64,000 bases of DNA, taken from NCBI GenBank assembly GCA_029817715.1, contig JARUPY010000190.1, positions 3,162,001 to 3,226,000 on the forward strand, written 5' to 3'. This document shows positions 34,147 to 45,500 of this stretch, piece after piece; position 1 is the stretch's first letter, and each line of letters starts with the position of its first letter. A program made the translations under genes and the position numbers. The notes under the pieces are model-generated. The model saw only the letters and a list, made by a program, of their open reading frames with translations. It was not told where the DNA came from and did not search any database. Origin of the DNA: Melastoma dodecandrum. Taxonomy: Eukaryota; Streptophyta; Magnoliopsida; Myrtales; Melastomataceae.

Positions 34147-35479
34147 TAAAACGCACACGCAAGTATACGGGTCGCGCCAAGTAATAAAGTGATGAGAAAG
34201 ATCGTTCCCACGAGGACTGATTAGACAGAATCTACTGCCAATAGTCAATTATTGAGTTCAAATTCTAGTCAAGAAGGTTGAGTAATGAAAGGTTGGATGC
34301 AAGAAAGTAAATCGCAAGAAAAATAGAAGCAAGATTGTAATTCAAATAATAAAGGCCTAGGACTCCGAATCCACTATCGATTCGTAGATTATCGCACTCT
34401 CTCTTCCTCAATTCAATTCGTTTTACCGTTTACTAACCACAATTCCCTAACAATCGCTACACCTCTCTCGAGGCTGTAACTGTGAATTACTAATCACCCG
34501 TAAACCTATATTTCTATAGCGAATCACGAATAATCAGAATTCCTTGAGATCCAATTGTTCTCTCGGTTACCTACGAGTGTATATCTCTATACTCCTCTTA
34601 GTTAAGCCGATCTCTCGGCCTTAACCTAAGTTATGTCTCCCCTCTTCTAATCCTAAGTCTCTCTCGAGTTCACTTAAAACTAAGAGTTCATACGAACCGG
34701 CGATCAACCCGATAGGTAAGCATTAAACACAGAAGAAACACAAGTAAACGATAAATCTTCTTGAATTGATTCCGAAAAAGTGGAAAACCAACTACACGAG
34801 TCGGTTCATCCTCATCCTAAGAAAAAGATGTTTAGTTCGACATCACAAACGAAACAAAAAGCAAAGAGAAAAGAAAGATCGTCGAAGTCTCCATCAACGC
34901 CTTCGTCTCCTTGTTCCTAGCCGTCGTCGGGTGCCAAAACTAAAGTCAGAAGGGGAAGAGATAAGAGATCCCCCGTAAACCTAAAATCCAATCCTTTTAT
35001 ACCTAAAGCAAATCTAAAATAAAATCTAATTTTCGGGCAATATTATGTCGTGCAGCTGCAAGATGAATTCGTTGCAGCTGCAACGACCTCTCTGAAGCTC
35101 TCTTCATATCTGCCCTGTCGCACTCGTGCAGCTGCAAGGGACTGGTGTTGCAGCTGCAACGACCAGTCTGATGCCCTTGATCGACAACTCCTCTCGTCGT
35201 GCAGCTGCACGAGCTTGGAGTTGCAGCCGCACGAGCCTGTCTGTCGTCCTTCTGCTTCACTTGCAGCTGCACCATCATCATCCGCCTTCTATTCCTCTTC
35301 ATCCTTCACCCTTTTGCTTTGTTTTCCGTCATGCCTTCATTTACTTCCTACGATCACAAAGCAAACGTGATGAATGACAATTTACAGCTCAATTGGCAAC
35401 AATAACCATTAAAATTCTCGAAACTAACTAGAATTAAGCCTAAATGTGATAATATAACTCTATTTTACTAGAGTTATCA
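34147..35479 (-). repeat. LTR C (minus orientation), mosaic
   Basis: From 34147 to about 34635 it matches LTR B almost perfectly; from there to 35479 it is clearly more diverged (TATA box TATAAAAGG intact, one palindrome pair collapsed near 35263). It ends precisely at the canonical LTR terminus GAGTTATCA, followed by CATAATCAC of the extra ORF. The sharp change in similarity suggests a recombination point inside the LTR. Confidence 0.85.
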
Positions 35480-35987
35480 CATAATCACTGAGTTGTGTAG
35501 ACAGGCAGGGATCAGGGTGGACCCTAAGGATGGGCTGCTCCAACCTCAAAAATCGCTCAACAATGCATCATGGCTCAGGATCCAGCACGAGATCACGGTC
35601 AAGGAGAGACGCGACGGGGGTATAGTCCCGGTTCATACTGCTACTGGAGGGGAAACATCCCAACCCGACCCGACTCCGGTACCGCGTTTTCCCTCTGAGG
35701 AAGAACGTTGGGCTCAAATGACGACGTTCATGCAATCCACGATGGACTTCCAGCAGCGCGCCTTGGCATTCCAGCAAAGTTCCCTGGATTTTCAAGCGCG
35801 TTCGTTAGCTTATCAGCAACATACCATGGACTACCAGAGGTATCAAATGGATTGCCTCCGTCACCTCGGTGTTTCTCATGGCGTGGATTTCTCTTCGTTT
35901 CAGGAGCCCGTTTTTCACTATCCCCCTCCTACGGAAGACGCAGCGGATGATCCTATCTCTGAGGATGAGCAGCCCGGCGACGATTGA
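35480..35987 (+). pseudogene. Extra 3' ORF, C-terminal part
   Basis: It resumes the plus-strand ORF cut at 28752. The sequence ATAATCACTGAGTTGTGT and what follows, to CAGGGAT (28721-28752), is repeated at 35481-35512. The frame then reads RVDPKDGLLQPQKSLNNASW, a Gln-rich segment with repeated MDFQQRAL / LDFQARSL / MDYQRYQ phrases that looks coiled-coil, and a Pro/Asp/Glu-rich tail ending DEQPGDD before the TGA at 35985-35987. Confidence 0.8.
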
Positions 35988-36076
35988 TCAGGGAGTACTA
36001 TTTCCTTTTTCTTTTGCACTTTCTTTTCGAGTTTCCACTACGGTGTTATGTTTGCACCGAGGTCGCTGCAATGTCT

Positions 36077-36089
36077 AGGTTTGGGGGTG
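36077..36089 (+). promoter_or_regulatory. Polypurine tract without a following LTR
   Basis: AGGTTTGGGGGTG is identical to the polypurine tracts that precede LTR A and LTR B on the minus strand, but is followed by TGGTGTTTGTC instead of TGATAACTC. In these elements the polypurine tract primes plus-strand DNA synthesis. As an extra tract upstream of the main one it resembles a central polypurine tract. Confidence 0.75.
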
Positions 36090-36600
36090 TGGTGTTTGTC
36101 TGCTGGTGCGTGTTAGACTCCTTTATGTTTATTAGAAATTTTGTTTAGTTTGTTTTCGTTTTCGATCATTTATCGTTTAAAAAAAAAATAGTTCCTAGAT
36201 TCATGTCGAACCTCCTCAGGTAGCCTTAGGAATTGGAGAGCGAAGAGTCTGACCTTAGGATGATGCCTTGAGGTAGAGCACACCTAAGAAAGAGAAGGAA
36301 GGTGTTCTAAGTTAGCGTGTGGAATTTAAATAAGTAAAAAGAGAAATACTCAGTAGGGAGTATGATTAACAGTGAGAGCTCTACACCTTCCTTCTCTTTC
36401 TTAGGTGTGCTCTACCTCAAGGCATCATCCTAAGGTCAGACTCTTCGCTCTCAAATTCCTAAGGCTACCTGAGGAGGTTCTACATGAATCTAGGAACTAA
36501 TTTTTTTTTTTAAACGATAAATGATCGAAAACGAAAACAAACTAAACAAAATTTCTAATAAACATAAAGGAGTCTAACACGCACCAGCAGACAAACACCA
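36090..36600. repeat. Terminal fold-back: 216-bp inverted arms, 77-bp loop
   Basis: The left arm is 36090-36305, the loop 36306-36382, and the right arm 36383-36600. The left arm's outer edge is the first base after the polypurine tract; the right arm's outer edge is the end of the element, next to AAGAT. The arms differ by only a few bases. No LTR is present. Confidence 0.9.
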
Positions 36601-36605
36601 AAGAT

Positions 36606-37042
36606 TACCGTGAAAAATACTTCCCTCTTGATTCTCACTGTTTTCCATCTCGTCGACTTCTTAATGACTTTTGACTCCTGTCACCTTTTTTGACGGGTCA
36701 AAAATTTATATGAGATGGATTTAAATAAAAAAGGATAAAATTACCATGAAGTTAAAAAAAATTAAGTAGAATTTCTATAATATATGGGTGAAGTGGATCC
36801 TACGTTTGGTTAAGTTTGTTGCAATGAATTAGATTTTTATTCTTTTTATTTTTTAAAAAATATATTACTTTGAACTAAATATTCTCACAAATCGGGGTGG
36901 GTACGGTAGAGTAAAGGAAACAGAGGCCTATGCGTGTGGAATTATTGGAATTAATCAGGCTAAAAACAGAAATAAACTTTCTTCGGCATATGGTATTTTT
37001 TTATGTCCAGTATAAGAATTAGTAATTAAAGATTCCAAATCA
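36606..37042. other. RLK upstream-type sequence
   Basis: Bases 36606-36800 match 5810-6000 upstream of RLK-1 in order (TCTCGTCGACTTCTTAATGA versus a similar block, then the ACGGG(T/C)CAAAAAT stretch). They continue the upstream region interrupted at 20413. The rest is AT-rich without coding signs. Confidence 0.6.
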
Positions 37043-37750
37043 AAAAGTGACTTTAGGATGGAGCCAATCTAGGGTTCCTTTTTCCATGTACGATGGTTGA
37101 ACAGATAGTGGAAATCTTAACGAGATTTCGATGTCTGATCTTCTTTAATACCTCACACTATGTCATGAAACTTTTCGAAGCTGCTCGAATTTGGAGGTCG
37201 AGAACCTTAATGGCTACCAAATTATCAGAATTACTAAGAATCCCCTGTTATAGGGAACCAAAACCACCGGCACCGATCAAGTTATCTTGATTGAGCCCAC
37301 CGGAAAACCCGAGTATATCCTCATACTAAATTTTTGGAACAGGGCTTTTGGGAACCAACCCAGACTGCGACTTTACGTTTCTTCTTCTTTTTCTGTCCAT
37401 GCAACAACGCGATGCAATCAACAAAAGCACAACAAACAGGAAAGCAATCCCACCAGCGACCGCGATGATGATCTTCAACATGGTTTTCCTTCCGTGTTTC
37501 CATTTCGATGTAGGACATCTTGGTAAATTCAATGCTGGAATCCCGCCACAGAGTTTGTAATTCCCATTACAGAGATCCCTGTGGCATTTAGGAAGACTCC
37601 TTTACTCGGAACTTCGCCCTCGAAATGATTGAAAGATAGATTGAGGTATGTGAGCTCAAAGTCTCCTAAGAATTCCGGGATCCCCCGGAGAAATTATTTT
37701 GTGATAAGCCTAGATACTGAAGTCCTTTCAAAGGAGATAGAAATGCGAAA
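37043..37750 (-). pseudogene. RLK-4: receptor-kinase fragment (last LRR to kinase N-lobe)
   Basis: Reading minus from about 37750: the final LRR (LQYLGLSQNNFSG), the GVFLNATG box, the transmembrane helix (IAFLFVVLLLIASRCCMDRK) and the juxtamembrane part. The kinase glycine-loop region (LIGAGGFGS) and the beginning of helix C follow. Frame changes occur near 37685 and 37565, a stop replaces the SYED position near 37325, and the catalytic-lysine strand is shifted. Similarity stops near 37043, before the catalytic loop. Confidence 0.85.
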
Positions 37751-40600
37751 ACATAGACATTACCCTGAATCAACAGGAACAACCAGGCTGACAATAACAA
37801 CTATAGGCAATCAAATTACCTGTCGTGACCATGGCTGACCTAATTGCCCTTGGGGACCAATCTGGATGCAGGGACTTGAGGATAGCGACGATCCCTGCTG
37901 CTACATGCGGGGTGAACATTGATGTCCCTGATAATATAGCATACCCGTTGTCAGCTTTGTTGTGAATTGAAGGAACTCCTATTTCCTTTTGCTTTTCTTC
38001 CTTTTTCCCTTTTTACTGGTATTTCTTTTTAGTTTTATTCAAACCAACTCTAATAAAGCTCTAGCTCATTAATATAGTAAGTTCGAGACAAATCTATTCC
38101 TTTTTTATTTTTAATTTTGAATTTTTACTTTTCTTCTGCGGTTTTACATTTCAGCATTTTCCTTTTCATTTTTGAAATCTTGATTTATTTATTTATTTTC
38201 TTTTTTCATTTTCTTTTTATTTTAATTATTATTCTTTTACTTTTGTTCAGCAACAGAAATTCCATGCCACAGATCTCGGCGCCATCTGTGGATTAACGGT
38301 CCAGAATGCAGGCCCAAAGTACGAGAAGCCTAGTAATGAGGTAGCCGTAGAAACATACCAGGCGAAGACTGGCTAAGCAATTACCAAGCAACGGGGCTAC
38401 CAGGCGATGAGGGTCAACGAGGTGATCAAGCGACAGTCAATTGGACGAGCGGGGAAACTCTGCAGGCAAGTAGGCGATCCGGTTGATTAGTAGCTATTAT
38501 GGGAAGATTTCGGATGATTTCAAGACATGGAAGAAAATTGTTGCCAAGATTGCTCAAATGGAAAGGAGATATTTCCATGAAGACTGGCAACAATGACGCG
38601 TAATATACATGTAATATTTCATTACCGTACATACATAGGTCTAGCCTAGTATAAATAATTGTTCTTAGGCATTGTTTACAGACACCTCTCTACAGACGGA
38701 CATATAATCTTTTTTATCTTCAAGCATTCCAGCGTTCAAGCAGCCCTTTCTCCTACGTTATTGCTCCTTCCGATGGCATCCGTAAGTGCTCATGCTTAAG
38801 GGTGTCTTTCCTCTGCCTTCTCATCTCTTTCTTCATTCATACGGCGGCCACACAACAAACCTCTAAGTACCAGTTGCTCTTAATGCCAGAAATTCCCGAC
38901 GCGTTTGGATCCGACTTGTCCGGCAATCACTTCCGGAGCGAACAACTTTAGATAAGTTTTAAGAAAAAATACGGATTTATGAGCATAAGGGTTTGAAAGT
39001 CAAAGTTTGTTCGTTTGTATGGAGGAACGGTACACGGAAAACACGGCGATAGGTCGACTACAACGACCGGTACAAACTAGGGAAATATGTACCCCTGTAT
39101 TTCAAGTTCGTTCCGCTCATAAAATTAGCAGTCGATCAATCAATGACAAATTTGGTGGTAGGTTGGTATGAACTTTTTTGAATGAAACTTGTGATACGAA
39201 CTTTGAACAAAGTTAACGAACTTTAATTATGGATTTTCATAAACGGAACAAACTTTTCTTAATGTCAGAGGACCCAAAGTAAAATGCGAAAAAGCACATT
39301 TGAAGCACATACTTTACGAGGAAGTCTTAAAGAAGAAGAAGAAGAAGCACAACTTACCTAACGCAGTTCCGGATTCTAGCCAAAATGATAATTATTGACC
39401 CGAATAAAAGACTAATAAAAAGCAATGAGTAACAGCGTTCCCAACAATTGAGTTTAATAATAAGAAGAAGACTTGGTTGGGATCTCTCTTTCAAACACTT
39501 GACTGAGACCGGAAGACACGCGGATGCAGATGACACCCACTCCTAATGAAACTGAGTTGTAATCTTTGTAGAAAGGCTCGTTCCAACGCCTCACAAATTT
39601 TCCTAATTCTGGAACAAACTTTTAACTACATCCCCTCTGTTTTAGTCCACGCCAAGTGGGTCGCAGCCGAACGAAATTTAAAAATACTAAAAAATAAATT
39701 TATTATTTTATGGTCGATCACAAAATGAGTTTCAGGTAGACCAAAATGGTAATTATTGACTAGACTAACAAAAAGTATTAATATAATTTGGATTTGATGA
39801 TGACAAAAGTTAATTATCGCTAATGTGTTATTTAAGTGTATCGAGAAACGGTTATATAATGACACTTCTGTGATTAACGATAATGTGAGCACCAAGGATA
39901 CTTATCCTTATTAGACTTAATATTAATTCTTGTTGAATTAATTCATAGATTAAGTCTAGGTTCGTGGAAGGGACTTCATTATGAAGTTCACTCCTTATTA
40001 GTTTTGAAAAGATATCATGGAAATTTCCTAAACAAAACAGACCCTCCCCTAACACGATGAGATCTTATTAATATCTCGCGAATATGTGAGACTAAATATG
40101 GGATGAGAACTTTTTCTTTCAAAGGAAAAATAAAATCTCGAAGCCAATTCTATAGATGGAAAGTTCTAATTCTGCTGACATAGAACTCAGATTCTATGCA
40201 GAATACATTATCTCTGATTGGATATTAACCTAGTTTATTATTATCTAATGTTATTAAGGATAATGTTTTATGGATTTGGAAGTTATCCCACATGATCGAA
40301 TCGTGGAATAAATGGGACGAGATCAATTAGTCGTTGTGATTGATTGAGAAACTCCTTTCTACGGACAAGCTTAAGAGCAAGAGTGAAGACACATTTCCAA
40401 CTTGTCGTTCCATCTGAGAGCTTGCCAGAATCCCTTGAGTCTTCACTGTGCAAAAGCTTAGAGCGTACATCGTTCATTCAACGAGCCAAACACCTATGAG
40501 GGAGAGTCTTTTGTAGCTGCAAACTGTTCTTGTTGTAGCTGCTCTGTTCATGCATATCGTTAGTCACACAAGTTGTGTGCAAGAAAAGTCGTGTGACGGG
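37751..40600. other. Intergenic with possible LTR remnants
   Basis: At 38262-38290 GGCGCCATCTGTGG resembles the start of a Tat-type internal region. Bases 38600-38900 carry TATAAATAATTG followed by a pyrimidine-rich stretch, like an LTR promoter. I cannot delimit an element. Bases 39330-39420 repeat a block upstream of the NLR genes (AACTTACCTAACGCAGTTCC and AAAATGATAATTATTGAC), so an NLR flank relic lies here. Otherwise AT-rich. Confidence 0.4.
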
Positions 40601-40617
40601 TTGTCATACGTAGGGCA

Positions 40618-40730
40618 GGTGGTAACCGTTGAACGAGGTTTGGCGGGTGGTAGCCGTTAAGTCACGTTTGGAGGATGGTAGCCGTTATACCACATTTGAC
40701 AGTGTGGTAGCCGTTAAATCACAAGCTCAG
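40618..40730. repeat. Short tandem repeat around GGTAGCCGTT
   Basis: GGTAACCGTT/GGTAGCCGTT occurs four times at about 30-35 bp spacing (near 40620, 40648, 40677 and 40707), each with a CACGTTTGG-like tail. Confidence 0.7.
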
Positions 40731-41749
40731 TAGTCATTGTTAGTCACAAAGAGTCTGTGCATGTGTTATTCGCATTTCGAGTAGAATTGTGCATCCGTCA
40801 GGAGAGTAGACGTAGGCATTTTACGCTCAACCACTATAAATCTTTGTGTCACTAACATATAAGATTACATACTTCAGAAACAGAAATCTGTTCATCAGAT
40901 CCAGATTCTGTAATATGACAGAATACTGCTTCTATATTCAAATCCAATCGAAAAAAGTGCCATAGAATCTATTGCAATAATTCAGCCACCTTCTTAGTGC
41001 AATCTTATACCAACAAGAAGCAAACAAGTTTCCAAATAATAATATTTTTTTATAACGCTAATTTAACACACCCCCTAGATCCCTATGATACCATGTGAAC
41101 AACTTATCTTTTGGCCTAAAAGTTTAAGCTATAATGTATGACTTAGTTTATATTATATAGCTTAATACTACACAGGCGGTGGCCAGATTCTTATATTATC
41201 CACGATACTACATTGACGAAAGTTATCGTCATTCTAATAAAGGATGAAGCGTCGAAGAGATAAGCATTCATTATGACAGTTGAGGAACCTAGGTCAAAGC
41301 AATGTAGGATTAGAGCTTACCTTCTAGTAATAAGGTCGACGCTAGCATCAGACATTGTTTACTTGTAATTAGGTAGTTGGTCGAAGATTATTGGCGGTTA
41401 CTTAGTTAGGCCATATAAATAATAACTGTAAAAATAGAATAAGAGACATCCAATCAATTTCACCTTATCTAGAGGGCATCTGGTTGTCACCCTATTCTTC
41501 ACTTAGATTCCGATGGCTTCGTCCACGAAAGATTTAAGTGTTGTTACTTGTTTTGTCTCTGTTTCCGTATTAAACTTTCGATTTCGTTTAAGCCTTGGTC
41601 ACCACATTCTCTACTTTCATTTACTGTAAGTCCCATCGATATGGAGACGTGTTATCCGCCGTAAACACGTTTTTTGCACCCACGATGGGAGTCGGAAAAT
41701 CAGAAGATCAACTACAACACAACATCAACACACAGAAGGCAAGACCAGA

Positions 41750-43835
41750 AGATCAACACAACATCAACACACGGACATATTCAGACACTTTGTCTTTTAT
41801 CTTAGTTTTTGGGTAAAATTTCTAAACAATCTTTAGGACATTCCCATGTAATATGTTCGGCATTATCAATGGAAATCTTTTCTTTCTCCTCTTCTTTTTC
41901 TTTTTCTTCTTGAACCCAATGGGTTCGTCATGATTTGATCGCGTCATGCGGCGGTTTAATTCACAAACACGTTTTTGGTGCGGTGAGCATGGAATGAAGT
42001 ACAACGTTAATGTAAAATTTGTTGAGGAAGTTCTTCGATCATAGAACGAAAATTCAAATGAGGCTTTAAAATTATCCTCCGAAAGTCGGATGCGCGAATA
42101 TCTATAAGGAATGCCCTCCGACATATAACGGAGTGCCTAGATAAATTGTCTGAGGACTTATAAAATTTGCATCACATTCAGATGTACATTCTTACAAGAT
42201 CCTTACAATTGGTCGTGAATGATCAACCAATGCATGATGCTCTAAGAATCAAGTCGACGGAAAGTAATCCAAAATTACAGTAGAGTAAATTCGTCATGTC
42301 ATTCGAAAGCGTAAAAACGCATGTTCCCGGTAAAATTTCAAAAATGATTGTTAAGGGTGATCGAGTAATATGCGTCGCTCCGAAAATTCAATTGGTTAAC
42401 ATCGTTACGCTATTCATAAAAATTGATTATGAACCAACTTATGACAATTTGGTTTATCGACAAGGGACAATATTCTCCTTGAAAGGTAGTGGTTTTGGAC
42501 CACCTACTTTAGTTTTCAATTTATCATCATGACTATTTTCCGGAACGCTGTTGTAATAAAAGAGAATCGAAAGATTCTCAGTCGATTATTTCTTATTTTT
42601 ATAATAAAATGTTGTCTGGATGTGTGTGCTTTGACTGGAGAACAAATCTTTCTAGTCGATTAGTTAGGGGAAGATAATTTTCCCAATGAGAGAAAAATCC
42701 CTCTTGCCCACCAATAAATATGAAGGTCGCGCGTTCGATCAACTTGCAAAATCGACTAAAAGATGTAATCGATTGAAAAAGAAACTTATTAAACATGTGA
42801 CAGAAAAAATGTTCAATTTAGATTTTTTACCGTAAGATTTTCATTAATTCAGAGAATCTTCTCATTAATTGTCGTAGGGGACAAATGTTTACACCAGATA
42901 ATTTCGGGTCATCGATTGTGATTTGAGTAGACCACAATCGACGATTATAATAGTTAAGTTGATTCAAGGGAAATCTAATTTGTCAATTCAATTGACCGCA
43001 AAAATCCCATCCTGACTAAAGAAAATCTAATTTAGTCGATTATGGGAGAATCTAAACAGTCGAGAGAGAATCGCTTCCAGAAAATCTAATCCTGTTTTGA
43101 AGGAAGATTCTCCCTGTCAATGAAGAAAATATAATCCAGTCTTCATGGAGAATTCTCCTCGAATAAAATCTAATCCAGTCGATGGAGGATTATCCCGTCG
43201 TAAAAATTCCAATCCAGTCTCGTTGGAAGATTCTCCTCGTGGATGGAGAAGATCTAAGTCTCGATGGATGATTCCCTCGATGGAGAAAATCCAATCGAGT
43301 CTCGATGGAGGATTCTTCCCATCGAGAAAAACTAATCCAGATGGAGGATTCTCCCCTGATGGAGAAGATCTAATCTAGTCTCGGAGGATTCTCTAGGGGA
43401 AAATCTAAGAGAAAATCTAATACTGTCGATCGAGACAAATAAGGGAAAATGATTTTGTGGATAATATTGTAAATAAGAATTTACAGGTCACAATGAAAAC
43501 GTGCTGAAATTAAAGATATCTGCCAAATGGAAGTTGACGATCAAGATAACTGCCAAGTGGAAGTTGAAGATCAAGAATAACTGTCATATTCTCTATAAAT
43601 AGAAGGCAAGATCAGAATATCAACACGGACATATTCAGACACTTTGGCTTTTATCTTTGTTTTATGGTAGAATCTCTAGGCAATCTTTAGTACATTCCCG
43701 TGTAATATGTTCAGCATTTATCAATGAAAGTTTTTTCTTTCCCCTCTTCTTCTTTTTTTCTTTTTCTTCTTGCACCCAATGGGTTCGCCGTGATTTGATC
43801 TCGACGTGTGGCGGTTTAATTCACAAACACCATTT
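41750..43835. mobile_element. Degenerate LTR-type element with two similar direct repeats
   Basis: About 220 bp at 41753-41970 recurs at 43605-43835 (shared ACGGACATATTCAGACACTT, CCCAATGGGTTCG, GGCGGTTTAATTCACAAACAC). The inner region has no protein I recognise and contains a minisatellite. The right copy ends where NLR N-terminal code begins (43838), so the element may have inserted in or near an NLR copy. It could be a small non-autonomous LTR element. I see no target duplication. Confidence 0.5.
43010..43440. repeat. Minisatellite, about 35-40 bp unit
   Basis: Roughly ten variants of GAAAATCTAATCCAGTC followed by GATGGAGGATTCTCC. Unit length varies and copies are diverged. The ORF at 43145-43378 is a translation of the repeat. 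Confidence 0.75.
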
Positions 43836-43837
43836 AG

Positions 43838-43912
43838 GACCGAGCCTCACGATCGAGCCGTCCCTCAAACTCCGAAGCAAGTCGCCAACCAAGACAGTCA
43901 CCAGTGCTACAA
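43838..43912 (-). pseudogene. NLR N-terminal scrap
   Basis: Minus strand from ATG 43912: MVVALVTVLVGDLLRSLRDG, then SIVRLGP. It matches the first 25 or so residues of NLR-1 and NLR-3 (MAAAV.TV.VDDLLRSL). The 5' side (43913-43980, CCACCTCTAGTCGTCTCAGTTGG and the GACAGTCGGGGGGTTCT phrase) also matches the NLR 5' leaders. Code stops at 43838. Confidence 0.8.
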
Positions 43913-43984
43913 CCATTTCTTGCTCCACCTCTAGTCGTCTCAGTTGGATGGGAGGAAGAGCAGACAGTCGGGGGGTTCTGTCGG

Positions 43985-45500
43985 TGTAACAATGGCACTA
44001 AGAGGGGTGAATTAGTGTAATGACCTTTTTAGCCTTTTCACAACTAATAGAACCCAGCAGCGGAAGGTTAGGTTTCTGTAGGTTACATAACCCTTATACA
44101 CAACATATCCTGAAGTGAACTACTTAATGAGAGAAGGACCAGCCAATGTTTGATCTAGAACGTGACTCTGCAGTAGCAAAAGGTTGATGCAGAAGGTTGA
44201 TGCTTCTGCTATGAAGGTTCTAGATATTTGACCAACTTAAGTGTAATTAGCAAGGTCTCCTCTAATATATGAAAGATACTTGTAGTAGCAGAAGATTGTC
44301 ACAAAACCTTGTAGGTTTCTGCACTATCAAGAGATGCTCTGCAAAAGCTAGATCATTGGAAACAACTCTATATTCTGATTGGTTTCTATAGAGTAAGATG
44401 TTTGATGCAGGACCTTTGGAGTCTCTATTCTGACGTTCGCGTTATGTCTGTAAATTTGCTTTTCCTTTTGTACAGAAAGTAAATAAGACACAGAAGGTTT
44501 ATAGTGGTTCGGCAATTGCCTACTCCATTCTTCACCCTTATATGATAGAATTTATTATTGAACACTTACAATGAATACAAGACTGACAGAGAAATAAAAC
44601 ACTTATGCAGAGGCTATTGTAGATAACCCTTCGAATTTTCCACAAAGGATGTACTAGCATGAGGTACTGAGACACTTCTATAGTGTAGAAGATGATGCTC
44701 TCAGAAACCCTATGGGTTGTTATCAATAACCCTTTGGGTCGTGCACAGAAATCTGTGACTAACTCCAGAAACTCTCTAATTGAGGTTATGCACTAAAGAC
44801 AGTAAGTAACTCTACAATCCCTATAGTTGGGGTTCTGTAGAACATGGCGGCTACACGCTAGCACGTAGCAGCCTTACGCAGGCAGACAACCCCTCTGTCC
44901 AAGGATGGATTTTCCCTTCGACGGTTCCACAACCTGCTTGGCTCCTCAACAAGACTTCCAGAAACAGACAGCATTCCTGGAGATTCTCCAAAGCCTGCAG
45001 CAGGTACTTCTCTTCTGTAGAAACACTAATGCCAGTGCATCACAGTGAATCTCTTAGACGGGTCCCTTCTTTTGCTCATTGCCCAGACATGTATACATGT
45101 CGACTTCTCTGAAAGCCTGATACACATCAGCCACACCATAGTGTAGCCAGATCCTTCGCGACCTCAGTCATGCCTGACACAACTTACACCTCAGACACCT
45201 GCTTTTTGCACAGACGAGTAAACTGCTTACAAAACAACCGATATTAATACCTCACCAGATTTCGCCAGACGCAACCCTTCTTCTGCTCACTTCCCTGGCA
45301 CGTATACACCCCGATTTCTCCCTAAGCCTGATGCATGTCCGCCACGCCACAGCGCAGGCAGATCCTTCACAACTTCACTCGCATCCGATCTAGCTTGTAT
45401 CTAGGCACCAGCCTTTTACAACCGAACGCTCAGCCCCAAAGAAAACAAATCCTCACAATTCTCTCAGGCTACAATATACACTCACTCTACACGTAAGTTC
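43985..45500 (-). mobile_element. Probable Copia-type LTR remnant
   Basis: The phrases GGCACTAAGAGGGGTGAATTAGTG and TATAGTGGTTCGGCAATTGCC are, in complement, typical of LTR ends and leader regions of plant Copia elements (from memory). Bases 44860-45480 are C-rich, non-coding and similar in style to 1-350 and 6690-7310. I found no gag or pol here and cannot set boundaries. Confidence 0.4.

Larger units (their letters stand above)
20409..36605 (+). mobile_element. Rearranged Athila-like Ty3/gypsy element with AAGAT target duplication
   Basis: The 5-bp AAGAT occurs at 20409-20413 and again at 36601-36605. The left terminus is a canonical LTR end (TGATAACTC). The right terminus is not an LTR but the outer end of a fold-back ending in CACCA. 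Order inside: 5' LTR, primer site, gag, pol, palindrome-rich spacer, extra ORF, an inverted insertion with three minus-strand LTRs, the rest of the extra ORF, a polypurine tract, and the fold-back. The RLK-1 upstream region has a single AAGAT at 5809-5813 at the corresponding place, as expected for an empty site. Athila assignment rests on the tRNA-Asp primer site, the FMDD reverse transcriptase and gag with NPYSNTYNPGWRNHPNFSW. Confidence 0.85.

Noticed and set aside
31723..34184. Duplicate 68-codon ORFs in the LTR-UTR units
   Set aside because: They recur only because the unit is duplicated and lie antisense to the element's 3' UTR.
29975..35484. LTR A-C block as a simple nested insertion with its own target duplication
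   Set aside because: The 5 bp outside the two ends are CAGCT and CATAA, which do not match, and LTR A adjoins internal element DNA on its inner side.
42296..42532. 78-codon plus-strand ORF
   Set aside because: No recognisable domain and surrounded by degenerate element sequence; cannot be supported as a gene.
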